Assembly: GCA_944349655.1 (NCBI GenBank)
Contig: CALVNL010000013.1
Location: 1 to 40,723, forward strand
DNA: 40,723 bases
Origin: an uncultured Clostridia bacterium
GTDB lineage: Bacteria > Bacillota > Clostridia > Christensenellales > DTU072
Direction of reading: 5' to 3'
The notes under the pieces were generated by a model. That model searched no databases. It had not been told where the DNA came from and was given only the letters and a program-made list of their open reading frames with translations. Within the stretch, counting starts at the first letter, position 1, and every line of letters begins with the position of its first letter. Positions 8,407 to 18,120 of the stretch are shown here, in pieces. A program made the translations under genes and the position numbers.

Positions 8407-8428
8407 TTACCTTTATTAAGGTAATTTT
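8407..8428 (+). terminator. Weak hairpin after galT
   Basis: A perfect 7-bp stem TTACCTT/AAGGTAA (8407-8413/8418-8424) with a 4-base loop is followed by TTTT. The stem is AT-rich and the T-run short, so termination here would be partial at best. Confidence 0.35.
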
Positions 8429-8463
8429 AACGGATTTATGTTATCATACCGAACGGAGGAGTT

Positions 8464-11400
8464 ATGAAAGTACGCTTAAAAGTTACGGCTTTGATTTTCG
8501 TATGCCTTCTTTCGGTATTACTTTTTGCCTGCGCCGACGGGGATATCGCCTCGCTGGTGCCTTTACGCGAAGAAATTTATCTGCAAATCGACAAGTCTTT
8601 CGTAATAGACGATTACGTTACAGTTACGGGAAAAGGCAAACTCGGTTATACCGTGGAAAATCCCGACGTGTTACGCCTTGACGGAAACATTGTTACGGGA
8701 ATAAGCGAAGGGACGGGTTACGTCACGGTGACGGGAGGGAGCGCAAGCTGTCGGCTGAAAATAATCGTTATCGATTCCTCGGTGATAAAAGTTAATTTAT
8801 CCGACGCGACTTTCGCTTACGACGGGGAAAAAAAGTTTCCGCTTCTTTCGGGGAATCTTCCCGACGGAGCTGTCGTTAAATATTATTGCGACGGAGAAGA
8901 ATTCGACGGGGCGGCGTTGCCGGGAATTTATAATATTAAGGTGGAGGTGCTGCCTCCCGAGGGGATGACGGTGGAATATCTGTCCGACGAAGCCACTCTT
9001 ACCGTAAACAAAGCCGTTCTCGATTTAAGCGGAGTGAGTTTTCCGTCTTTGACCGTGCCTTACGACGGGCAGGTTAAAACTTTACTTCTGAAAGGAACGC
9101 TTCCCGAAGGGGTGACCGTCCGTTACGAAAACAACACCGCTACCGACAGCGGAACTTATATTGCAAAAGCTTATCTCCAAGCGGACGAAACGATATACGT
9201 GGCTCCCACTCCGCTGACGGCAAGGCTGGTTATAAACAAAAAAGATTTCGAATTTTCTTACGGAGATTTTGAAACCTCTTCCCTTTCTTACGACGGCAAA
9301 ACGCATATTCCCGTAATAAATCTGCCCGACGGACTTAACGTCGAGTATTACGTTTACCGTCAGTCCGCCGAAGAAAAATACATTTTGCTGGAAGATTATC
9401 TTTCCGTATATGCGTCGGAAAAACCCTTCGTAAATAGCGGAACGTATATTCTCAAAGCGGTATTTTCCTCGAGCGAGGAATATTTGAAAAATTATAATCT
9501 GCCTGCCGATAAGGAAATAGAAATCCGTATCAAGAAAGCCGATTTCGTCAATACCCTCGTCTGGGAGGACGACGGACCTTTCGTCTACGACGCAAGTCCC
9601 GTTACGGTGGGGGTAGGGGAGGGTCACTCCGTCCGTCTTACCGGCAAAATGCCTTCGGGCGTCAACGGAGAGTTCCCCGAAAGCGTGACGGTAACTTTCG
9701 TTTACGGTAAAAACAAAGGCACCACCCTTGATTTTACCGACGCGGGAAGATATACCGTAAAAGCGACGTTTACGATGCCTTCGGGGTATTCGGTAAATTA
9801 TAATCCGCTTTCGGAAATGACTTACTCTTTCACGATATCCAAAGCCGAATACGGAAAACCCTTTACTTTCGAGCCGACGGACGAAAGCGGAAAAGATTTT
9901 TCCTCGCCGCAGGGTTACGACGGATTCGCCCATACTTTCGGACTTAAGTTTTCTTCGGAAGAAGAAGAAACCGCCTTTCTTACCGACGTGGCGGTTACCT
10001 ATTATTATAAATTGAACAGAGGGGAGGAAATTTCTTGCGATGAAAATCCCGTTTCCGTCATCGACGCGGGCGAGTACGTCATAGGTTACCGCCTTGCTTT
10101 CCGTAGCGAAAGTTTCGGCAAAAATTATATTCTGCCCGAAAACGGAGAAATAACAGTGGTTATTACGCCCGTTGTTTACGATATGACAAAAGTGGTTTTC
10201 GCCGACGAAACGGTCACTTACGACGGGAACGCCCATTCTTTGGAAGCGACGGGCTTGCCCGACGACGTATCCGTAGAATATGAGGACAACGGACAGACCG
10301 TAGTCGGGATCTATACCGTCAAGGCGACTTTTTCGGTGGCAGGAATGTCGAAGAGGAATTACGTTTTGCAGGGGATAAACGGCGAAATAGATTATCTCGA
10401 AGCGGTTCTGACGATAAACAAGGCGCCTTCTCCTATAGAGGAAGCCGACCTGACGGTTTATTCCGTCACGGGCGGCGTTTACGACCCGAATAAAACTCTT
10501 TCCGACTATGCTGTGCAGGGACCCGACTCTTCCGTAAGGTGGCGGTATCCGACTACCACGCCCGTTTGCAACGTGGCTTTTTACGAAGCGGTCTATAATC
10601 CCGACTCTGCCAATTACCTGGACGGATATTTCGATTTGGCTCTTACGGTTACCCCTATGGCTCTCGACGGGAACCTGATAAGCGTTTCCGACCAGTTCCG
10701 TCCCTATACGGGGAAAGCCGTTTCGCCCGAAATTTTTTATGACGGAACTTCCGGCGATCTGTTTGCAAGCGAATACGTTTGCGAAAGCGGAGCCGTTGAA
10801 GAAGGGAAGCATATCCTTACCGATTTTAATATAACGCTTAAAGACCCCGTAAATTATTCCTTGGAAAACGCTCCGACTTTTTCTTCTTTAACCATATATA
10901 TATATAATCCTAACCTTTACGTTTACGACGGGTTGCAACTTAAGAGTTATATAGGCAATCAGAGCGCCGTTTCCGTACCCGAAGGGACCGAGTCCGTTTA
11001 TAACGGAGCTTTTTCGGGTAAAGGAGCCGTGGTTTCCTTAACTTTGCCCGAAAGTCTGGTTTCTCTTTCGGCAAACTCTCTTACCGGACTGGTTTCTCTT
11101 ACCGAACTTACCTTGCCTTTCCTCGGACGGAACAAGTCCGAAGAAGGAGCATTGAAAGACGTTTTCGGCGGGGCGGTGCCTCCGTCCCTTGCAAGAGTGA
11201 CGGTAACGGCTATGGATCACGTTCCCGAGAATGCGTTTTTTAACGACGAATTTTTACTTTACGTTAATTTTTCGATGACGGTTTCCGCAATAGGCGCGCA
11301 CGCTTTCGACGGGTGTCTGTCGTTGCGAGAGGCTTCCTTCCCCGACGTCGTTTCGGTGGGAGAAAGCGCATTCAGAAAGTGTTTTTCGTTGGAAAGGCTT

Positions 11401-12396
11401 GTTTTGCCTTTCGTGGGATATTCCGCCGAGGAGCAAGGGGGAGTGAGCCTGATTTTCGGTTCTAACGGCGGCGAAAACGCTTATTCCGATTACCGACTCA
11501 AAACTTTCGACCTTTCGTCGGGGAAAATAGTTTCTCTTCCCGAAAGAGCCTTTGCCGATATGGTTTCGCTGGAAACGATAATTTTCCCTTCTTCTTTAAG
11601 AATGATAGGCAGGCAGGCTTTCAGCGGAGTTAAAGCCGAAATAACGTTGAACGACTACTTTACCGAAATAACGGACGGAATGTTTTACGGTTATCTCGGG
11701 ACGGAATTGGTTTTGCCTTCCACGGTAACCGCTATAGGACGGGAGGCTTTCCGCAACGCGTCCAACCTCAAGTCCTTGACTTTGCCTGCAAGCGTGCGTT
11801 ATATTTCCGAATACGCTTTTGCGGGAGTCAAAGCGGAAATCGTCTTTGCGGAAAATTCACTTTATTCGGCGGTGGAAAAGAGAACTTTTGCCTTATATGG
11901 AGGAAGTTACGTCGGGCTGCCTTCCACTGTCACGAGTATAGGCGATTACGCTTTTGAGGGAAGCGCCTTGACCACGGTTACTCTTCCGTCGGCAGTAACC
12001 GAACTCGGCGATTACGTTTTTTATAACTGCAAGTCTCTGTCTTCTGCGACGGTGGAAACGTCTTATGTTTCTTTCAGAATGTTCGCAGGGAGCGAAAAAT
12101 TGGAAAAACTCACGTTGAAAGGCGTTACGACGATAGAAAATTACGCTTTCGAAAATTGCGTTAAGCTCCTTACCGTCGCTTTCGACGAATCCTTGGAAAA
12201 AATAGGCGATTACGCTTTCGCAGGGTGTTATGCTCTTTCGGTGGTTTCCTTTGCCTCGTCCGAAGCGCCCGTTTTCGGCACGAGTCCCTTCCCGACTTCG
12301 CAGAAAATCGGAGTTTACGTCCCCGAAGTCGCTCTTTCGCAATATAAAACCTTGCTGGAAATTTATTCGAATATAAGCGTTTATAAAGCAGGTTAA
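8464..12396 (+). CDS. Large lipoprotein with Ig-like, MBG-like modules and BspA-type leucine-rich repeats
   Basis: A 1310-residue predicted surface lipoprotein. Residues 1-23 are a basic then hydrophobic signal ending LLFAC, a lipobox with Cys23. Residues about 35-105 look like a bacterial Ig-like (BIG2) domain ending ISEGTGYVTVTGG. Then come MBG-like modules of about 80-110 residues, each marked by a Tyr-Asp-Gly turn (near residues 119, 200, 276, 375, 485, 586, with a looser PYTGKAV at about 747) and closing with a strand ending NKA, ISKA or similar. From about 825 to the end are BspA-type LRR_5 repeats (AFDGCLSLREASFP, AFAGCYALSVVSF). BspA-like LRRs are known in adhesins. It has its own strong ribosome binding site (GGAGG) and a clear terminator. 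The lgt gene nearby would make the enzyme that lipidates it. Ligand unknown. Confidence 0.88.
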   Translation: MKVRLKVTALIFVCLLSVLLFACADGDIASLVPLREEIYLQIDKSFVIDDYVTVTGKGKLGYTVENPDVLRLDGNIVTGISEGTGYVTVTGGSASCRLKIIVIDSSVIKVNLSDATFAYDGEKKFPLLSGNLPDGAVVKYYCDGEEFDGAALPGIYNIKVEVLPPEGMTVEYLSDEATLTVNKAVLDLSGVSFPSLTVPYDGQVKTLLLKGTLPEGVTVRYENNTATDSGTYIAKAYLQADETIYVAPTPLTARLVINKKDFEFSYGDFETSSLSYDGKTHIPVINLPDGLNVEYYVYRQSAEEKYILLEDYLSVYASEKPFVNSGTYILKAVFSSSEEYLKNYNLPADKEIEIRIKKADFVNTLVWEDDGPFVYDASPVTVGVGEGHSVRLTGKMPSGVNGEFPESVTVTFVYGKNKGTTLDFTDAGRYTVKATFTMPSGYSVNYNPLSEMTYSFTISKAEYGKPFTFEPTDESGKDFSSPQGYDGFAHTFGLKFSSEEEETAFLTDVAVTYYYKLNRGEEISCDENPVSVIDAGEYVIGYRLAFRSESFGKNYILPENGEITVVITPVVYDMTKVVFADETVTYDGNAHSLEATGLPDDVSVEYEDNGQTVVGIYTVKATFSVAGMSKRNYVLQGINGEIDYLEAVLTINKAPSPIEEADLTVYSVTGGVYDPNKTLSDYAVQGPDSSVRWRYPTTTPVCNVAFYEAVYNPDSANYLDGYFDLALTVTPMALDGNLISVSDQFRPYTGKAVSPEIFYDGTSGDLFASEYVCESGAVEEGKHILTDFNITLKDPVNYSLENAPTFSSLTIYIYNPNLYVYDGLQLKSYIGNQSAVSVPEGTESVYNGAFSGKGAVVSLTLPESLVSLSANSLTGLVSLTELTLPFLGRNKSEEGALKDVFGGAVPPSLARVTVTAMDHVPENAFFNDEFLLYVNFSMTVSAIGAHAFDGCLSLREASFPDVVSVGESAFRKCFSLERLVLPFVGYSAEEQGGVSLIFGSNGGENAYSDYRLKTFDLSSGKIVSLPERAFADMVSLETIIFPSSLRMIGRQAFSGVKAEITLNDYFTEITDGMFYGYLGTELVLPSTVTAIGREAFRNASNLKSLTLPASVRYISEYAFAGVKAEIVFAENSLYSAVEKRTFALYGGSYVGLPSTVTSIGDYAFEGSALTTVTLPSAVTELGDYVFYNCKSLSSATVETSYVSFRMFAGSEKLEKLTLKGVTTIENYAFENCVKLLTVAFDESLEKIGDYAFAGCYALSVVSFASSEAPVFGTSPFPTSQKIGVYVPEVALSQYKTLLEIYSNISVYKAG

Positions 12397-12430
12397 GGAC
12401 GTTTACATAAAAATTCGGCTTAATTTACAT

Positions 12431-12470
12431 TCCGTCTTTTCTTTAAGGGAAGGGCGGATTTTGTTTTTTT
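12431..12470 (+). terminator. Rho-independent terminator after the MBG/LRR lipoprotein
   Basis: Two stacked stems, 12431-12436/12453-12458 (TCCGTC with GGCGGA) and 12439-12443/12447-12451, separated by a small internal loop, are followed by TTTTGTTTTTTT. It separates the lipoprotein gene from the ribosomal operon promoter. Confidence 0.75.
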
Positions 12471-12511
12471 GAAAAAAAACGGTTATTTTTTAATTTTTAG
12501 GAAAAAAATAT

Positions 12512-12540
12512 TTGACAGGCTTGACGGGCTGTGGTAATAT
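12512..12540 (+). promoter_or_regulatory. Promoter of the S10-spc operon
   Basis: TTGACA (12512-12517), a 17-base spacer and TAATAT (12535-12540) are near consensus for the housekeeping sigma factor. Expected start is about 12547, leaving a leader of about 180 bases before rpsJ. Confidence 0.9.
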
Positions 12541-12546
12541 GATAAG

Positions 12547-12720
12547 GCTGTTATTAGGGTAGATGTGGGAGGTTACCGCGCAATCGGATAGTTTCCACGG
12601 ACTTACGCAACCGCACGACGGGGGCGACTAACTGAAATAGAGGGTGTGCAAACGCCTTTTATTAAAAGACAGCTCGACACACGCGGATAAGTGTGAAAGT
12701 TAGGTAAAACACAGGAGGTA
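12547..12720 (+). ncRNA. Structured 5' leader of the S10 operon (candidate autoregulatory RNA)
   Basis: The non-coding stretch 12397-12725 holds the terminator, the promoter and this leader. Visible pairings are: GTGGGA/TTCCAC (12565-12570/12592-12597) enclosing CCG/CGG (12576-12578/12585-12587); CTAACT/AGTTAG (12628-12633/12698-12703) enclosing CTTTT/AAAAG (12656-12660/12664-12668); and CACAC/GTGTG (12678-12682/12691-12695). The same CACAC can instead pair with GTGTG at 12644-12648, so two mutually exclusive folds exist. S10 operons of other bacteria are known to be autoregulated by a ribosomal protein through their leader; that this one is regulated so is inference. I do not recognise a named motif. 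Confidence 0.5.
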
Positions 12721-12725
12721 AAAAC

Positions 12726-13034
12726 ATGGCAGGTCAAAAGATCAGAATCAAGTTAAAAGCTTATGACCACAATCTCATCGACACTTCGGCTTCCAAAATA
12801 GTCGACGCGGTGAAACGCACCGGAGCCAGCATTTCCGGTCCTATTCCTCTCCCCACCGAGAAGGAAATAGTCACCATTTTGCGTGCTCCTCATAAGGACA
12901 AGGACAGCAGAGAGCAGTTCGAATTAAGGACCCACAAGAGACTTATAGACATCTATAACTCCACTTCCAAAACCGTCGACGCTCTTATGAAACTCGATTT
13001 GCCGGCAGGCGTCGATATTCAGATAAAGTTATAA
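12726..13034 (+). CDS. rpsJ: 30S ribosomal protein S10
   Basis: A 102-residue S10, full length. It begins [17 protein letters not shown] and contains the conserved [11 protein letters not shown] and the THKRLIDI stretch that packs in the 30S head near S3 and S14. S10 is also the NusE antitermination factor. The AGGAGG site lies 8 bases before ATG. First gene of the ribosomal supercluster, after the structured leader. Confidence 0.98.
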   Translation: MAGQKIRIKLKAYDHNLIDTSASKIVDAVKRTGASISGPIPLPTEKEIVTILRAPHKDKDSREQFELRTHKRLIDIYNSTSKTVDALMKLDLPAGVDIQIKL

Positions 13035-13048
13035 TAGGAGGCTTATAA

Positions 13049-13672
13049 ATGAAAAAGGCTATTTTAGGCAGAAAGTTAGGTATGAGCCAAATATTCACTT
13101 CCGACGGCAGAATGATACCCGTCACGGTAGTTGAGGCGGGACCTTGCCCCGTAGTACAGGTCAAAACCGTCGCTAAAGAAGGTTACGATGCGGTTCAGGT
13201 TGCGTTCGGCGAAATCAAGGAAAAGAACGTTACCAAACCTCTCAAAGGTCATTTCGGCAAAGCCGGCGTGGACGCTAAACGCGCATTGAGAGAATTCCGT
13301 TTCGACGATTGTTCCTCTTATGCGGTAGGTAACGTCATTACCTGCAACGTTTTCGCTCTCGGCGACAAAGTTACCGTAGTGGGTACCACCCGAGGCAGAG
13401 GATACACCGGCGTTATCCAGAGATGGAACGCTCAGAGAATAGGCTCCATGACTCACGGTACCGGACCCATCCACAGAAGCGTTGGTTCCATGGGCGCGAA
13501 CTCCGATCCCAGCCGTGTGTTCAAGAACAAGAAAATGGCAGGTCAGTACGGTAACGAACAGGTCACCGTCAAGAACCTGGAAGTGGTACGCATAGACGAA
13601 GCGAGAAACCTTTTGCTCATCAAGGGCGGTATTCCCGGAGCCAAAGGCAGCCTGGTCATCGTCAAGGCGTAA
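13049..13672 (+). CDS. rplC: 50S ribosomal protein L3
   Basis: A 207-residue L3, one of the earliest proteins to bind 23S rRNA during 50S assembly. The N-terminal [12 protein letters not shown] and the central loop [24 protein letters not shown] reaching toward the peptidyl-transferase centre are intact. The closing [14 protein letters not shown] is normal. AGGAGG precedes the ATG, 14 bases after rpsJ. Confidence 0.98.
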   Translation: MKKAILGRKLGMSQIFTSDGRMIPVTVVEAGPCPVVQVKTVAKEGYDAVQVAFGEIKEKNVTKPLKGHFGKAGVDAKRALREFRFDDCSSYAVGNVITCNVFALGDKVTVVGTTRGRGYTGVIQRWNAQRIGSMTHGTGPIHRSVGSMGANSDPSRVFKNKKMAGQYGNEQVTVKNLEVVRIDEARNLLLIKGGIPGAKGSLVIVKA

Positions 13673-13685
13673 GGGAGGTAGTACT

Positions 13686-14306
13686 ATGGAATTAAAAGTA
13701 TTCAATACTAAAGGTAAGAAAGTGAAAACGATTACCGTAAGCGACGAAGTGTTCGGAGCCGAATACAACGAAGCTCTCATTCATCAGGTAGTCGTAGCGC
13801 AACTCGCCAACAAACGCCAAGGCACCAAAAGCACGCTTACCAGAACCGAAGTTCGCGGCGGCGGCATCAAACCGTGGCGTCAGAAGGGTACCGGACGTGC
13901 CCGTCAGGGCAGCACCCGTGCTCCGCAGTGGAGACACGGCGGCGTGGTTTTCGCTCCGAAGCCCAGAGATTTTTCCAAGAAGATCAACAAACAGATGAAA
14001 GCTCAGGCGTTCAAGAGCGCATTGAGCCAGAAATTGAGACAGGACGAACTGGTGGTTCTGGACGCTATCAACCTCGCCGAAGGCAAAACCCGTCTTATGG
14101 CTGAAGTTTGCGCCGCTCTCGACGCAGGCAAGAAAGCGTTGTTCGTGCTCGGCGACGCCAACGAAAACGTCGTTCGCGCCGCACGCAATCTGCCCGAGGC
14201 TGCCACTATTTCCGCCGATATCCTTTCGGTACTCGACCTTGTCGCAGCAAACAAGGTGTTCCTTACCGCGGACGCCGTTAAGAAAATCGAGGAGGTCAAC
14301 GCATAA
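13686..14306 (+). CDS. rplD: 50S ribosomal protein L4
   Basis: A 206-residue L4, lining the exit tunnel. The conserved tunnel loop region with GGGIKPWRQKGTGRARQGS and APQWRHGGVVFAPKPRDF is complete. In E. coli L4 represses its own S10 operon through the leader RNA and also acts in transcription attenuation; the structured leader at 12547-12720 makes a similar circuit conceivable here, but this is not shown by sequence. GGAGG precedes the start; the stop overlaps the rplW ATG by 1 base. Confidence 0.98.
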   Translation: MELKVFNTKGKKVKTITVSDEVFGAEYNEALIHQVVVAQLANKRQGTKSTLTRTEVRGGGIKPWRQKGTGRARQGSTRAPQWRHGGVVFAPKPRDFSKKINKQMKAQAFKSALSQKLRQDELVVLDAINLAEGKTRLMAEVCAALDAGKKALFVLGDANENVVRAARNLPEAATISADILSVLDLVAANKVFLTADAVKKIEEVNA

Positions 14307-14596
14307 TGAACAATTACGATATTATCATTAAGCCCGTTCTTAGCGAAAAAAGTTACAACGGCGTTGCCGATAAAGATTATACTTTCATCGTTATGGCGCA
14401 GGCTTCCAAAACCGAAATCAAAAACGCAGTAGAACACGTTTTCGGAGTTAAAGTCGCAAGAGTAAACGTAGCTAACTACGACGGAAAACTTAAACGTATG
14501 GGCAGAACTCAGGGTAGACGTTCCTCTTACAAAAAGGCTTACGTCAAACTTACCGCCGACAGCAAGCCCATCGAGTTCTTCGAGAGCTTGTCGTAA
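14306..14596 (+). CDS. rplW: 50S ribosomal protein L23
   Basis: A 96-residue L23, the exit-tunnel rim protein that docks SRP and trigger factor. It begins [17 protein letters not shown] and has [25 protein letters not shown] typical of the family. Its ATG shares one base with the rplD stop (TAATG), so translation is probably coupled. Confidence 0.98.
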   Translation: MNNYDIIIKPVLSEKSYNGVADKDYTFIVMAQASKTEIKNAVEHVFGVKVARVNVANYDGKLKRMGRTQGRRSSYKKAYVKLTADSKPIEFFESLS

Positions 14597-14610
14597 GGAA
14601 GGAGGGTAAA

Positions 14611-15438
<828 letters not shown>

Positions 15439-15450
15439 CAGGAGGAGCAA

Positions 15451-15729
15451 ATGAGCAGATCTATAAAGAAAGGCCCCTATGTGCATGAAAGCCTTAAGAA
15501 AAAGATTTTGGCAATGAACGCCTCGGGCGACAAAAAACCCATCAAAACCTGGTCTCGTGCCTCCACTATATTCCCCGAATTTGTCGGACACACCATAGCC
15601 GTTCACGACGGAAAGAAGCACGTTCCCGTATATATTACCGAGGATATGGTCGGATTGAAGCTGGGCGAATTCGCCCCCACCAGAATTTTCCGTGGACACG
15701 CCGGAAGCAAGACCACCGGAAAGAAATAG
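15451..15729 (+). CDS. rpsS: 30S ribosomal protein S19
   Basis: A 92-residue S19 in the 30S head, contacting S13 and the A-site tRNA region. It starts [18 protein letters not shown], and contains [22 protein letters not shown] and [16 protein letters not shown], all characteristic. GGAGG lies before the ATG, 12 bases after rplB. Confidence 0.98.
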   Translation: MSRSIKKGPYVHESLKKKILAMNASGDKKPIKTWSRASTIFPEFVGHTIAVHDGKKHVPVYITEDMVGLKLGEFAPTRIFRGHAGSKTTGKK

Positions 15730-15739
15730 GAGGTAAGAA

Positions 15740-16126
15740 ATGGGAAAAACTTATTTGAAAGCAGTTAAAAGAGCCGAGCAGGCGGACAGAAGACCTCACG
15801 CTTGCGCCAAATATATCCGTATCTCTCCTTATAAAGTAAGAGCGGTACTGGATCTTATCAGAGGCAAGAGCTATCGCGAAGCGGTAGGTATCCTGGAAAA
15901 CCTCAACAAATCTTCTTCCGAACCGGTATTGAAGGTATTGAAGAGCGCGGGAGCCAACGCCGAAAACAACCTCGGATTCAACACCGACGAACTTTACGTT
16001 GCTAAATGCTTTGCCGACCAGGGTCCCACTCTCAAAAGATACATCGCAAAAGCTCGCGGCAGAGCCGGCGGACTTTTGAAGAGAACCAGTCACATCACCG
16101 TCGTACTCGACGTCGTGAACAAATAG
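15740..16126 (+). CDS. rplV: 50S ribosomal protein L22
   Basis: A 128-residue L22. The conserved [19 protein letters not shown] core and the hairpin [25 protein letters not shown], whose loop lies in the exit tunnel where macrolide-resistance changes occur in other species, are intact. A short N-terminal lead ([16 protein letters not shown]) precedes the core. AGGAGG is 7 bases before ATG. Confidence 0.98.
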   Translation: MGKTYLKAVKRAEQADRRPHACAKYIRISPYKVRAVLDLIRGKSYREAVGILENLNKSSSEPVLKVLKSAGANAENNLGFNTDELYVAKCFADQGPTLKRYIAKARGRAGGLLKRTSHITVVLDVVNK

Positions 16127-16137
16127 GAGGTATACAA

Positions 16138-16800
16138 ATGGGTCAGAAAGTTAATCCGCACGGTTTAAGAGTAGGAGTTATCAACGGCTGGGATACCCAA
16201 TGGTATGCCGACAAGAAGACCTTCGCCACCAACCTTGCGCAGGACAACAAAATCAGAAAAACTCTGAAAAAAGATTATTATAACGCCGCCGTCAGCAAGA
16301 TTATGATCGAGCGTGCCGCGAACACCGTTACCGTCAATATGTACTGCGGTCGTCCCGGTGTCGCGATAGGCAAGGAAGCCAGCGGTATCGCCGCCATCAA
16401 GAAGACGGTGGAAAAGATCGTTCCCGGCAAAGTCATCAATATCAACGTTCTGGAAGTCAAGAAAGTGGATATCGACGCACAGCTTGCCGCCGAAAGTATC
16501 GCCGCCAACCTCGAAAAGAGAATTCAGTTCCGTCGCGCTATGCGTCAGGTTATGGGCAGAGCCATCAAAAGCGGAGCTTTGGGTGTAAAAACCATGGTAA
16601 GCGGTCGTTTGGACGGAGCGGAAATCGCCAGAAGCGAACATTACAGCGAAGGAAGCATTCCGCTGCAGACTCTGAGAGCCAATATCGATTACGGTTTTGC
16701 CGAAGCTAAAACCACCTACGGTATCATCGGAGTCAAGGTATGGATTTACAAAGGTGAAGTATTCACCAAGCAAGGAAAAGGAGGAGACGCGTCATGTTAA
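16138..16800 (+). CDS. rpsC: 30S ribosomal protein S3
   Basis: A 220-residue S3, at the mRNA entry site. The start is set at 16138 because it gives the universal [13 protein letters not shown] and has AGGAGG 8 bases upstream; the frame stays open further back to 16006, but that part lies inside rplV. The KH domain (about residues 40-110) and the C-terminal domain with [22 protein letters not shown] are standard. The gene ends 7 bases inside rplP. Confidence 0.97.
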   Translation: MGQKVNPHGLRVGVINGWDTQWYADKKTFATNLAQDNKIRKTLKKDYYNAAVSKIMIERAANTVTVNMYCGRPGVAIGKEASGIAAIKKTVEKIVPGKVININVLEVKKVDIDAQLAAESIAANLEKRIQFRRAMRQVMGRAIKSGALGVKTMVSGRLDGAEIARSEHYSEGSIPLQTLRANIDYGFAEAKTTYGIIGVKVWIYKGEVFTKQGKGGDASC

Positions 16801-17225
16801 TGCCTAAGAGAGTAAAAAGAAGAAAACAGCACAGGGGCAGAATGACCGGTAAAGCCAACAAGGGTAACGTTATCGCTTACGGCGAATACGGACTTGTGGC
16901 TCAGGAACCGAGCTGGATCACCTCTAACCAGATAGAGGCCGCCCGTGTAGCTATGACCAGATATATCAAGCGTGGCGGTAAAGTGTGGGTAAACATCTTC
17001 CCTCACAAACCCATCACCAAGAAACCTGCCGAAACCAGAATGGGTTCCGGTAAAGGAAGCCCCGAGTACTGGGTAGCGGTAGTAAAACCCGGCAGAGTTC
17101 TGTTCGAAATGGCGGGAGTTAATGAAGAAATCGCCAGAGAGGCGTTGCGTCTTGCGGCAAATAAACTTCCTATCAAGTGCAAGTTTATGAAGAAAGACGA
17201 CGAAGCAGCGGAGGGTGAAGAATAA
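16794..17225 (+). CDS. rplP: 50S ribosomal protein L16
   Basis: A 143-residue L16, which lies near the A-site and elbow of tRNA. Its start [15 protein letters not shown] matches the Bacillus form MLLPKRVK. GGAGG at 16780-16784 is 9 bases from 16794 but 15 from the inner ATG at 16800, favouring 16794. It overlaps rpsC by 7 bases. [31 protein letters not shown] is the family signature region (shown in pieces: [22 protein letters not shown]). Confidence 0.98.
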   Translation: MLMPKRVKRRKQHRGRMTGKANKGNVIAYGEYGLVAQEPSWITSNQIEAARVAMTRYIKRGGKVWVNIFPHKPITKKPAETRMGSGKGSPEYWVAVVKPGRVLFEMAGVNEEIAREALRLAANKLPIKCKFMKKDDEAAEGEE

Positions 17226-17461
17226 TGAAAGCGATTAAATTTTTTGAAATGAGCACCGAAGAGCTTAACAACAAGTTAGGCGAACTGAAGGCAGAATTAT
17301 TCAATCTTCGTTTCAAGCACGCCGCACGTCAGCTCACCAACCCCGCGGTTTTGGTGGAATGCAAGAGAAACATAGCGAAAGTAAAAACTATTTTGCGTCA
17401 GCGCGAACTCGGCATCAGTGCGGAACCCGTCAAGAAGGCGAAAAGAAGCGCGAAGAAATAG
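17225..17461 (+). CDS. rpmC: 50S ribosomal protein L29
   Basis: A 78-residue helical hairpin protein at the exit-tunnel rim. FFEMSTEELNNKLGELKAEL and NLRFKHAARQLTNPA identify it. A lysine-rich tail (KKAKRSAKK) makes it slightly longer than the usual 63-70. The ATG overlaps the rplP stop by one base. Confidence 0.97.
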   Translation: MKAIKFFEMSTEELNNKLGELKAELFNLRFKHAARQLTNPAVLVECKRNIAKVKTILRQRELGISAEPVKKAKRSAKK

Positions 17462-17474
17462 GAGGCAGTGAATA

Positions 17475-17729
17475 ATGGAAAGAAATCTCAGAAAATCGAG
17501 AGTAGGCATAGTGGTCAGCGACAAAATGGACAAGACCATAGTTGTTGCCGTAGTAAGGAAGGTCAAGCACCCTCTTTACAAGAAGTACATTACCAGGACC
17601 AAGAAGTTTAAGGCGCACGACGAACTCAATCAGTGCGGCATAGGCGACAAGGTTGAAATAGTCGAAACCCGACCGATTTCCAAGGACAAGTGCTGGAGAC
17701 TGGCCGAGATTATCGAGAAGGCTAAATAA
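17475..17729 (+). CDS. rpsQ: 30S ribosomal protein S17
   Basis: An 84-residue S17, an OB-fold primary 16S rRNA binder. [21 protein letters not shown] and the later [19 protein letters not shown] segment are diagnostic. AGGAGG lies 9 bases upstream of the ATG. Confidence 0.98.
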   Translation: MERNLRKSRVGIVVSDKMDKTIVVAVVRKVKHPLYKKYITRTKKFKAHDELNQCGIGDKVEIVETRPISKDKCWRLAEIIEKAK

Positions 17730-17741
17730 GGAGGACGGACA

Positions 17742-18110
17742 ATGATACAACCACAATCCAGATTGAAAGTAGCCGATAATTCCGGAGCCAAAGAAATTAT
17801 GTGCATAAGGATACTCGGCGGAAGCTACGTCAGAAGCGCCAACATCGGCGACGTAATCGTAGCCAGCGTCAAATCCGCCGCCCCCAACGGTACCGTTAAG
17901 AAGGGCGACGTGGTGAAAGCCGTTATCGTCCGTACCCACAAAGGTATAATGAGAGCCGACGGTTCCCACATCAAATTCGACGACAACGCAGCGGTTATCA
18001 TCGACAATCAGAAACAACCCCGCGGGACTCGTATTTTCGGGCCGATCGCCAGAGAATTGAGAGAGAAAGACTATATGAAAATCATTTCTCTCGCTCCCGA
18101 GGTTCTGTAG
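17742..18110 (+). CDS. rplN: 50S ribosomal protein L14
   Basis: A 122-residue L14, which contacts the 30S subunit and the RsfS silencing factor. [18 protein letters not shown] and the C-terminal [23 protein letters not shown] are nearly invariant in bacteria. Length is exactly typical. GGAGG precedes the start. Confidence 0.98.
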   Translation: MIQPQSRLKVADNSGAKEIMCIRILGGSYVRSANIGDVIVASVKSAAPNGTVKKGDVVKAVIVRTHKGIMRADGSHIKFDDNAAVIIDNQKQPRGTRIFGPIARELREKDYMKIISLAPEVL

Positions 18111-18120
18111 GAGGTAAAGG

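Noticed and set aside
9082..10812. Open frame of 576 codons on the minus strand inside the lipoprotein gene
   Set aside because: It mirrors the codon pattern of the MBG-repeat gene, has no ribosome binding site and gives a low-complexity basic/aromatic protein unlike any family.
12547..12600. T-box riboswitch upstream of rpsJ, suggested by GGTTACCGCG
   Set aside because: The T-box core needs a TGGN bulge before ACCGCG, a specifier stem before it and usually a terminator after it. None is present, and the motif lies only about 25 bases after the transcription start.
16006..16137. Possible longer N-terminus for S3
   Set aside because: This part overlaps rplV. The start at 16138 gives the universal MGQKVNPHG sequence and has AGGAGG.
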